A stretch of DNA of 10,591 nt from Oligoflexia bacterium (GTDB lineage: Bacteria; Bdellovibrionota; UBA1018), in the NCBI GenBank assembly GCA_903854365.1, contig CAINWE010000027.1, forward strand, positions 1-10,591, written 5' to 3'. Positions 1-5,402 of this stretch are shown piece after piece. The position numbers and the translations under genes were made by a program. Numbering within the stretch: position 1 is the stretch's first letter; each line of letters begins with the position of its first letter. The notes under the pieces were generated by a model that saw only the letters and a list, made by a program, of their open reading frames with translations, had not been told where the DNA came from and ran no database searches.

Positions 1-33
1 CCCTTGTTACGATCATCAAGTCCCTTAGATTCA

Positions 34-61
34 AGTGTAGCATAGTTAGAACAAGGACCAA
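34..61 (-). promoter_or_regulatory. Possible leftward promoter leaving the window
   Basis: On the minus strand, TGCTACACT (34-42) has the form of an extended -10 (TG-N-TACACT). TTGGTC (56-61) lies 16 bp upstream as a moderate -35. It would transcribe a gene to the left of the window, divergent from the small Lys/Thr gene. No coding sequence on that side is visible, so this rests on the motif alone. Confidence 0.25.
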
Positions 62-183
62 CAACAGTCGGAAAACTAAAAAAAATAATCTATTTTTAAT
101 TTAAAAAACATTCTCAGCCCCCGATTCAATGAAAATTCCGAAAAGAGTTTCCTATTTTATTTTTATCAAACAAAAAAATCGCA

Positions 184-210
184 TTTAATTAGATCTTTAC
201 TTGATATAAG
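184..210 (+). promoter_or_regulatory. Extended -10 promoter for the Lys/Thr micro-protein
   Basis: TGATATAAG at 202-210 is an extended -10 (TG-N-TATAAG, 5/6 to TATAAT). TTTAAT at 184-189 is a weak -35 with a 15-bp spacer, so the extended -10 probably carries recognition. The predicted start near 217 gives a 5' leader of about 70 nt before the GGAGG site and ATG. A weaker alternative is TTGATA (201-206) with TAACAT (223-228). Confidence 0.4.
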
Positions 211-288
211 AAGTATTCTGGGTAACATCAAAGCTGAGCATTGAATTTTCATAATGCATAAATTGATGCCTTAACGGAGGAAATAGAA

Positions 289-375
289 ATGGCTACTAAG
301 AAAAAAACAACAAAGAAGAAAGCTGTTGCAAAAAAAACCACCAAGAAGAAGACCACTACCAAGAAGAAGAAGTAA
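289..375 (+). CDS. Lysine/threonine-rich 28-aa histone H1-like micro-protein
   Basis: A 28-codon frame starting ATG GCT ACT AAG and ending TAA. It has a strong Shine-Dalgarno GGAGG (276-280) 8 nt before the ATG, an upstream extended -10 promoter and a strong terminator immediately after. Composition is extreme: 15 Lys and 8 Thr, plus Ala/Val, arranged as K2-4 blocks separated by T/A blocks. There is no acidic, aromatic or cysteine residue. This resembles the Lys-rich tails of bacterial histone H1-like or AlgP-type proteins, so DNA or RNA binding in the nucleoid is the natural inference; it should be intrinsically disordered. It appears to be its own transcription unit. The AAG/ACC triplet repeats could vary in length between strains by slippage. 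Alternatively the transcript could act as a small RNA, but the RBS-start-stop arrangement favours translation. Confidence 0.75.
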   Translation: MATKKKTTKKKAVAKKTTKKKTTTKKKK

Positions 376-394
376 CTTTCAGTTCAACTGAAAG
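376..394. repeat. Perfect 19-bp palindrome after the micro-gene stop
   Basis: CTTTCAGTT-C-AACTGAAAG is a perfect inverted repeat starting one base after the TAA. As RNA it would form a 7-bp stem with a TTCAA loop, placed 3 bp before the main terminator stem. It could protect the mRNA 3' end, bind a dimeric regulator, or be an accessory part of the terminator. Confidence 0.6.
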
Positions 395-397
395 AAT

Positions 398-427
398 AAA
401 GGCCCCGGGCACGCTGCCGGGGCCTTT
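398..427. terminator. Strong bidirectional Rho-independent terminator
   Basis: AAAGGCCCCGG (398-408), an 8-nt loop and CCGGGGCCTTT (417-427) form a perfect 11-bp GC-rich stem. A T-rich tail follows on both strands: TTTGTCTTT reading rightward and TTTATTCTTT reading leftward. It lies between the converging micro-gene (stop at 375) and RNA methyltransferase gene (stop at 452), so it most likely ends both transcripts. Confidence 0.9.
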
Positions 428-451
428 GTCTTTGGAGAAGACAAATTTTGC

Positions 452-1798
452 CTATGATCTCCGCGAAAAACTCTGCATAAAAAACCCATCACAGGGCCCT
501 GGCCCCAGAAATCCCCCCTCATTTGAGGTAAATTCAGGATGCTCTGCCAAAAAGCCTCGGACGATATCCCGAGTTTCAGCTGCGCGAAAAGTACAGACCC
601 CAAATACAAGACGTCCGCCTGGCGCAACAAGACCCGAGTAAACCGAAAGCAAACGAGCCTGCAGCCTTGGCATCCGCTCTAAAACATCAGCCCCCTGCCG
701 CCATTTAATATCCGGATTTCGTCTCAATACCCCCCAACCGCTGCAGGGAGCATCGACGAGGACAATGTCAGCCGAGCCTTTAAACCGCCCCACATGAACT
801 TCTTCGGCTCCGTCCGAAACCACGGAGGTCTGGATATTACGCAATTGAGTGCGAGCCGCTCGCCGCCTCAAAGCTTGGAGTTTCTTGAGAGAAGTATCGT
901 AAGCAAACACCTTCCCCCTCCCTTCCAGTGCGTCCGCAATTGCCAGACTTTTCCCACCGGCGCCAGCACAGGCATCCACCACCGTCAACGCCGATTTCAT
1001 TTTCGGTAGAGAGTCAATCAGCGGAATCCCCCGTCGAACCTGACCCGGGTGCTCACTCAAAAGAAATCCAAAACGCTCAGGCCATAGGGCGAAAAGAGCC
1101 ATCCATTGGGAGCCTTCGTCCTGAATTTCGAAAGCACCTTTCTGATACCACTCTGACTTTAAAACCGGAGCATATCCCGATAATCGAATCCCCAAAGGAG
1201 CAAACGTCGACGGCTCAATTCGCACCGGGAGCTGCCCATCACTTTTTAGACCCTTCAAAACGGCATCTACGCCGAAACTGCGATTGACCCTTAAACTCAA
1301 CGGAGCAGGACGCCCTAAAGTATCAATCAGCGCAAGTGCGGTCTCTCGGCCCCAGGTAGCTTCCCACTCGTCAACCATGTGAGGCGGAAAATCTTCCATC
1401 ATCGGATCTACTTGCGGGGTGCCTTGAGTCATTAACTCATACAACCTTTCCAACATTAGAGGAGCTGGACGCCACCCTCCGAGCGACTCAGGAGTTAAAC
1501 TCCAAGGCTCTCCGTGCGGCACACCAACTCCCAAGGCCTCAGCTTGAGATGCAGGACTCATGAGAATACTTGGAATTAATTGAGCTAAAACACTCTTACT
1601 CTGCGGCGGCAACTTCGACAGCGCTGAATCTAGATGAACCGAAGAAGCCCATAAACTACTCCAAAGCTTCTCAAAACTAAGGACCATGGCCTCTCTTTTA
1701 TTTTTCGCTTGAGAGATGGAACGAGCCTTCACTTTTGGCTCTTTTTTGTTAATTCTAATATTCATTTTTGATCGAATCTTGACAGCGTTTGCAGACAT
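452..1798 (-). CDS. RsmB/NOP-family SAM-dependent RNA cytosine-C5 methyltransferase
   Basis: A 448-residue cytosolic enzyme predicted to methylate C5 of a cytosine in RNA, probably 16S rRNA. Visible motifs: SAM-binding DACAGAGGKS (275-284), acidic D301 and D329 for cofactor and base contacts, motif IV DAPCSGWG (349-356) with the release cysteine C352 followed by RRNPDIKW, and motif VI with the presumed nucleophile C402 in VCTF. The family-typical CDGFF lies near the end. The RsmB/F N-terminal subdomain is visible around 137-172. Residues 1-40 are Lys/Arg-rich. I cannot recognise a clear NusB-like domain before residue 135, so the exact target (RsmB, RsmF or another) is open and no symbol is given. 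About 20 extra residues separate QDEGSQ (226-231) from motif I. The start at 1798 is supported by AAAGGG 7 nt upstream. It converges on the terminator at 398-427. Confidence 0.9.
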   Translation of the reverse strand: MSANAVKIRSKMNIRINKKEPKVKARSISQAKNKREAMVLSFEKLWSSLWASSVHLDSALSKLPPQSKSVLAQLIPSILMSPASQAEALGVGVPHGEPWSLTPESLGGWRPAPLMLERLYELMTQGTPQVDPMMEDFPPHMVDEWEATWGRETALALIDTLGRPAPLSLRVNRSFGVDAVLKGLKSDGQLPVRIEPSTFAPLGIRLSGYAPVLKSEWYQKGAFEIQDEGSQWMALFALWPERFGFLLSEHPGQVRRGIPLIDSLPKMKSALTVVDACAGAGGKSLAIADALEGRGKVFAYDTSLKKLQALRRRAARTQLRNIQTSVVSDGAEEVHVGRFKGSADIVLVDAPCSGWGVLRRNPDIKWRQGADVLERMPRLQARLLSVYSGLVAPGGRLVFGVCTFRAAETRDIVRGFLAEHPEFTSNEGGFLGPGPCDGFFMQSFSRRS

Positions 1799-1828
1799 AA
1801 ACTCACCCTTTCCTCACAAATTGAGAAC

Positions 1829-1858
1829 TTTACTTTAACAAGCCGATCAGCATAAAAT
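1829..1858 (+). promoter_or_regulatory. Promoter of acyl-CoA dehydrogenase, predicted leaderless
   Basis: TTTACT (1829-1834) and TAAAAT (1853-1858, 5/6 match) with an 18-bp spacer form a plausible sigma-70-type promoter. The -10 ends exactly 6 bp before the ATG, so transcription would begin at or next to the A of the start codon. No convincing Shine-Dalgarno lies in AGGCTC (1859-1864). It occupies the 66-bp gap to the divergent methyltransferase gene. Confidence 0.4.
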
Positions 1859-1864
1859 AGGCTC

Positions 1865-3004
1865 ATGATTAATTACGCCCTATCGGAAGAGCAAACACAA
1901 CTCCAAGAACTCGCACGAAAATTCACTAAAGAAGAAATCATCCCAAAAGCCCCCCATCACGACGAGACTGGCGAATACCCCAGAGAGATCGCTACCAAGG
2001 CTTGGGAGATCGGCCTCATGAATACCCACGTTCCACAAGAATACGGAGGCTTAGGACTCGGTGTTCTAGAAGGCTGCATCATTACTGAAGAGCTAGCGTA
2101 CGGTTGTACCGGAATTGCAACCGCTATGGAAGCCAATACTTTGGCCGCAGCACCGGTGATCGTGGCAGGTAACGACGAGCAAAAGCGAGAATTCTTGGGG
2201 AAGCTCACAGCGGCTCCGATTTTTGCCGCTTACTGTGTGACCGAGCCGGGGGCCGGATCAGACGTCAGCGGAATCCGCACACAAGCCAAAAAAATGGGTT
2301 CTGACTATATCATTAATGGTTCAAAAATGTGGATTACCAACGGCAGCGTCGCTGACTGGTACTTCGTGCTGGCTTATACTGACCCCTCCCTCAAACATAA
2401 AGGCATGTCCGGTTTTATTGTGCCCTCAAATTCACCCGGTATCGTAGTCGGCAAAAAAGAATGGAACATGGGCCAAAAGGCGAGCGATACTCGCGGCATT
2501 ACCTTCGAAAACGTCAGAATTCCTGAAAAATATCGTTTGGGACAGGAAGGCGATGGATTCAAGATAGCAATGAGCGCATTTGACCACACCCGACCAGCGG
2601 TCGCAGCCGGAGCGGTCGGACTCGCCCGCCGGGCGATGGACGAAGCCATTGAATATGCAAAGACTCGAAAAACTTTTGGACAACCCATTTCAAATTATCA
2701 GGCCATCAGTTTTATGATTGCAGATATGGCTCGAGACATCGAGGCCGCGCGACTCCTCGTTCATAAGGCGGCTTGGACCATCGACCAGGGTCAAAGAAAT
2801 ACTAAGCTCGCGGCAATGGCCAAAGCTTTTGCAGCGGACACTGCAATGAGAATTGCGACCGATGCGGTCCAAGTTTTTGGAGGCTATGGCTATTCTAAAG
2901 AATATCCTGTCGAAAAACTCATGAGAGATGCGAAAATTTACCAGATCTATGAGGGTACCAGCCAAATCCAACGACTGATTATCTCAAGAGAACTCTTCAG
3001 CTAG
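1865..3004 (+). CDS. Acyl-CoA dehydrogenase, medium-chain (ACADM) type
   Basis: A FAD flavoenzyme of 379 residues that oxidises acyl-CoA to trans-2-enoyl-CoA in fatty-acid beta-oxidation and passes electrons to electron-transfer flavoprotein. All three family domains are present: N-terminal helical (about 1-120), middle beta (YCVTEPGAGSD 123-133, WITNG 156-160) and C-terminal helical. The C-terminal part has RKTFG 268-272, QVFGGYGY 336-343 and the catalytic base E363 in IYEGTSQIQR. From memory of the human medium-chain enzyme, agreement is unusually close in EYGGLGLG, EELAYGCTG, NMGQ..SDTRG and EYPVEKLMRDAKIYQIYEGTSQ, so a medium/short-chain substrate is more likely than isovaleryl or glutaryl substrates. 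There is no mitochondrial-type presequence. Its last 8 bp overlap the 3' end of rsgA. There is no strong Shine-Dalgarno; the start is fixed by the N-terminal family pattern (ALSEEQ..LQELARKF). Confidence 0.95.
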   Translation: MINYALSEEQTQLQELARKFTKEEIIPKAPHHDETGEYPREIATKAWEIGLMNTHVPQEYGGLGLGVLEGCIITEELAYGCTGIATAMEANTLAAAPVIVAGNDEQKREFLGKLTAAPIFAAYCVTEPGAGSDVSGIRTQAKKMGSDYIINGSKMWITNGSVADWYFVLAYTDPSLKHKGMSGFIVPSNSPGIVVGKKEWNMGQKASDTRGITFENVRIPEKYRLGQEGDGFKIAMSAFDHTRPAVAAGAVGLARRAMDEAIEYAKTRKTFGQPISNYQAISFMIADMARDIEAARLLVHKAAWTIDQGQRNTKLAAMAKAFAADTAMRIATDAVQVFGGYGYSKEYPVEKLMRDAKIYQIYEGTSQIQRLIISRELFS

Positions 3005-4028
3005 TCTCTTCTTGCAGAGATTTGAGAATGCGCAGGTAGCTGGCATACCGAAACAAAGTACTGGCTTCACACTGCTCGGGCGCATGATGGAGACACCCTG
3101 AAGATCGGCATGCCAGGCTTCTAAACTCTGGAAAATACTCGGGCAAATCCTCGGGAACTAAATTGACAAGACCGAACTCTCGAACGCCCGGCGTGTCAAT
3201 CCAACGAGATCCTCTTGAAGCCTCTAAAAGCACCGCACCGGTAGTCGTATGCCTCCCTTTCCCAGTCAGGGGATTCACCTCTGCTACTCGTCCAACCTCT
3301 CGATTCAGCAACACCCTCAATAGGGACGTTTTTCCGACCCCTGACTGACCACAAAATGCCGCCGTTTTTTCACTAATTTTTTGACGAAGTAACTCAATGC
3401 CAACGAGGTCCCGTGAACTCACCGGCAAGACCTCATAACCGAGGTCTGAATAATCTTTCCAAAGGGGTTTTGTACCCTGCACTTTCCAAAGATCCATCTT
3501 CGAAGCGCAGATCAAAACCGGGATTTTCTGCACTTCAGCGGCAATCAAAAAGCGATCGATCAACCCAGGGGAAAACTCGGGTTCCGTCACAGAAGCAACG
3601 ATCACTAACACATCTAAATTAGCTGCCAACGCATGATAGTGCTTTTGCCCGTCTCGTCCGGGAGCCGGACGAACGAGGGAATTTTTTCGGCTACAGATCC
3701 CCGTAACCACGCCCGACCGATGATCTTCGGTGTCGACCAATACCCTGTCGCCCACACAAACGGGGGTTCGCTCCCGAGCTTCTGTTTTGGACCTGTTCAT
3801 AATCTCAGCCCACCGATAACTACAAAGAAAGGCCTGGCCCTCTCCATCCATTCTGACACGACACTGCTTGGGATAAACCTCTTCGACCGTGGCATTAGCT
3901 TGAATCCAGGGAAGATCAAGACCTCTCGCTTGAACTACTTTTTGAGGTCGCTTCCGACCCTTCTTACCGAGCCGCTCATTATCCAACCAGTCATCAGAAT
4001 CTCCCTTAAATTTCGGTGCCACCTTCAC
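2997..4028 (-). CDS. rsgA: RsgA, 30S ribosome-maturation GTPase
   Basis: A 343-residue circularly permuted GTPase that acts late in 30S subunit assembly and is stimulated by the mature subunit. Order of elements: basic N-terminal tail (17-30), OB-fold (about 40-115), then GTPase motifs in permuted order: G4 SKMD (176-179, Ser in place of the usual Asn/Thr), G1 GQSGVGKTS (227-235), G2-region GRHTTT (259-263 and the preceding Gly), G3 DTPG (278-281). The C-terminal zinc finger is C307-x4-C312-x-H314-x5-C320. Length matches the family. The start is GTG at 4028; AAGGA lies only 3 nt upstream, so the GTG two codons later (4022), with 9-nt spacing, is also possible. An in-frame TAA sits just upstream of the start (4035-4037). 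The stop lies inside the acyl-CoA dehydrogenase 3' end. Confidence 0.96.
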   Translation of the reverse strand: MKVAPKFKGDSDDWLDNERLGKKGRKRPQKVVQARGLDLPWIQANATVEEVYPKQCRVRMDGEGQAFLCSYRWAEIMNRSKTEARERTPVCVGDRVLVDTEDHRSGVVTGICSRKNSLVRPAPGRDGQKHYHALAANLDVLVIVASVTEPEFSPGLIDRFLIAAEVQKIPVLICASKMDLWKVQGTKPLWKDYSDLGYEVLPVSSRDLVGIELLRQKISEKTAAFCGQSGVGKTSLLRVLLNREVGRVAEVNPLTGKGRHTTTGAVLLEASRGSRWIDTPGVREFGLVNLVPEDLPEYFPEFRSLACRSSGCLHHAPEQCEASTLFRYASYLRILKSLQEETS

Positions 4029-4034
4029 ACGTCC

Positions 4035-4073
4035 TTACAAAGCATCTTCAGAAACCATTCCTGAAGCAATCAC
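4035..4073 (-). other. Possible short upstream ORF in the rsgA leader
   Basis: In the same frame as rsgA, a GTG-started 12-codon frame (M I A S G M V S E D A L) ends in TAA at 4035-4037. That TAA overlaps the AAGGA ribosome site used for rsgA. Such an arrangement could couple rsgA translation to a short leader frame. Candidate GGAG sites are present upstream, but nothing else proves translation. Confidence 0.2.
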
Positions 4074-4092
4074 TCCTGAAACAACTCCTCAA
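4046..4092. repeat. Direct and inverted repeats between rsgA and serA
   Basis: TCCTGAA occurs at 4059-4065 and 4074-4080 (15-bp period), with a variant TCCTCAA at 4086-4092. CTTCAG (4046-4051) and CTGAAG (4061-4066) form a 6-bp inverted repeat with a 9-nt loop. In the rsgA transcript the 4074-4080 copy could compete for the same partner, so alternative hairpins are possible. Operator or leader function is an inference. Confidence 0.35.
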
Positions 4093-4121
4093 AAAATTCT
4101 CTTAGCTTTCCGCGTTTGCTG

Positions 4122-4127
4122 TATACT
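4122..4127 (+). promoter_or_regulatory. -10 box of serA, predicted leaderless
   Basis: TATACT (5/6 to consensus) ends 6 bp before the ATG at 4134, placing the expected transcription start on the A of ATG. There is no good -35 at the usual distance and no Shine-Dalgarno between -10 and ATG. This makes the in-frame TTG at 4116, which would lie inside the promoter, an unlikely start. Confidence 0.45.
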
Positions 4128-4133
4128 TTTGAC

Positions 4134-5381
4134 ATGAATATCACGACGGGTTTCGCATCTCCTACTTCGTTCCCCAAGACTCAAACCAAGGTACTCCTTC
4201 TAGAGAACATACACCCCATCGCTCAAGAGGCTTTTGAGAGCGCAGGATTTCATGTAGAAGCCTTGAGTGTAGCACTCAAACCCGAGGAACTGAAGGAGAA
4301 GATCAAGCACTACCAAGTCCTCGGCATTCGAAGCAAAACTCAACTCACGGCTGATATCTTGGAGAAAGCTCATCAGCTCCTCGCTATTGGGTGCTTCTGT
4401 ATTGGCACCAATCAAGTCGATTTAGAATTTGCGAAGGAAAGGGGCATCCCCGTTTTCAACGCACCCTTTGGCAACACCCGAAGCGTGGCAGAAATGATGA
4501 TTGCTGAAATCATCAGTCTTTCTCGACAGCTTTTTCAGCGAAGTACGGAGGTACATGGAAAAACCTGGAAAAAGGTCTCCACAGGATGCTTTGAGGTCAG
4601 GGGGAAAACACTCGGCATTATTGGCTATGGCCATATCGGATCACAGGTATCTACTTTAGCTGAAAGCTTAGGGATGCATGTGCTCTATTACGACATCGTG
4701 TCTAAACTCCCCCTAGGAAACGCGAGAAGTTGCAATACTTTGCAAGGACTTCTGAGGGAAAGCGACTTTGTCACTCTCCACGTTCCCGCCACACGGCAAA
4801 CCCACCAAATGATCGGCGCACAGGCACTCCAATGGATGAAAAAAGGTGCCTATCTCATCAATGCCAGCCGAGGCACCGTCGTTCAAATTCCTGCTCTGGC
4901 TGAAATGCTTCGAAAGGGACACCTCGCTGGAGCAGCGATCGATGTTTATCCGGAAGAACCTGAGGGCAACCACAGCGATTTCATCACCGAACTCCAAGGC
5001 ATTGCAAATGTCATCCTGACCCCCCATATCGGCGGAGCAACTGAAGAAGCCCAAGCAAACATAGGCACCGAGGTGCCCGCGGCACTGATTCGATTCGTGA
5101 CTTCAGGATCCACCTCAGGGGCTGTCAATTTCCCTCAGGTCGATCTCGCCCCTTCTCATGAGGGCCATCGCATTCTCAATGTCCACAAAAATGTCCCCGG
5201 AGTGCTGAGCGAGATCAACGGAATCGTTTCAAGACTCGGGGCGAACATTCAAGCCCAAGTACTCTCCACAGAGCCAAAAATAGGGTATCTTGTGTTAGAT
5301 ACGGATCGGGCGCTGTCTCAAGAAGTTAAAAATGCGATCGAAAACCTCGCGACCTCGATCAAAACGAGGATGCTCTACTAA
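4134..5381 (+). CDS. serA: D-3-phosphoglycerate dehydrogenase SerA
   Basis: The first enzyme of serine synthesis in the cytosol: 3-phosphoglycerate + NAD to 3-phosphohydroxypyruvate. Enzymes of this type can also reduce 2-oxoglutarate to D-2-hydroxyglutarate. With ATG at 4134 the protein has 415 residues, close to E. coli SerA (410). Visible: substrate-loop R66/S67, AIGCFCIGTNQVD (84-96), NAD-binding GYGHIG (164-169), and the catalytic triad R246 (NASRGTVV), E275 and H298 (TPHIGG). A C-terminal ACT domain holds H351, N353 and N371, matching the serine-binding H344, N346 and N364 of the E. coli enzyme, so L-serine feedback inhibition is likely retained. The protein ends in RMLY like E. coli RLLY. 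It converges with the D-2-hydroxyglutarate-dehydrogenase-like gene, leaving 21 bp without a convincing terminator. Confidence 0.97.
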   Translation: MNITTGFASPTSFPKTQTKVLLLENIHPIAQEAFESAGFHVEALSVALKPEELKEKIKHYQVLGIRSKTQLTADILEKAHQLLAIGCFCIGTNQVDLEFAKERGIPVFNAPFGNTRSVAEMMIAEIISLSRQLFQRSTEVHGKTWKKVSTGCFEVRGKTLGIIGYGHIGSQVSTLAESLGMHVLYYDIVSKLPLGNARSCNTLQGLLRESDFVTLHVPATRQTHQMIGAQALQWMKKGAYLINASRGTVVQIPALAEMLRKGHLAGAAIDVYPEEPEGNHSDFITELQGIANVILTPHIGGATEEAQANIGTEVPAALIRFVTSGSTSGAVNFPQVDLAPSHEGHRILNVHKNVPGVLSEINGIVSRLGANIQAQVLSTEPKIGYLVLDTDRALSQEVKNAIENLATSIKTRMLY

Positions 5382-5402
5382 GAGCTCGCTGAGTACTCGA
5401 GA

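Larger units (their letters stand above)
1..288. other. AT-rich non-coding leader region
   Basis: I see no credible gene here. The stretch is strongly AT-rich, with A and T runs and a 7-bp inverted repeat (TTTTTAA at 93-99 and TTAAAAA at 101-107) that may act as a curved or UP-like element rather than a terminator. It holds a possible leftward promoter near the left edge, an extended -10 promoter at 202-210, and the ribosome-binding site GGAGG at 276-280 for the small gene that follows. Confidence 0.6.

Noticed and set aside
1..15. Reverse complement (GATCGTAACAAGGG) resembles the conserved 16S rRNA 3'-end sequence targeted by the 1492R primer
   Set aside because: Only about 11 bases match; the neighbouring bases to the right do not follow 16S rRNA, so it is a chance similarity.
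300..372. AAG/ACC triplet run as a non-coding microsatellite
   Set aside because: It sits in frame between ATG and TAA with ideal RBS spacing and terminator, which fits a real Lys/Thr gene better.
928..1287. 119-codon plus-strand frame inside the RNA methyltransferase gene
   Set aside because: Low-complexity, Pro/His/Arg-rich translation with no motif, fully antisense to a well-supported gene; a shadow frame.
3633..4064. 143-codon plus-strand frame opposite the rsgA 5' region
   Set aside because: Antisense to conserved rsgA sequence and without recognisable features or ribosome site.
4116..4133. TTG start six codons upstream for serA
   Set aside because: It would lie inside the TATACT -10 region, has no ribosome site, and adds residues not needed for the family; ATG at 4134 fits better.
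5382..5402. Possible terminator between serA and the flavoenzyme gene
   Set aside because: Only a 4-bp CTCG/CGAG pairing and a short GAGTACTC palindrome without T-run; too weak to call.
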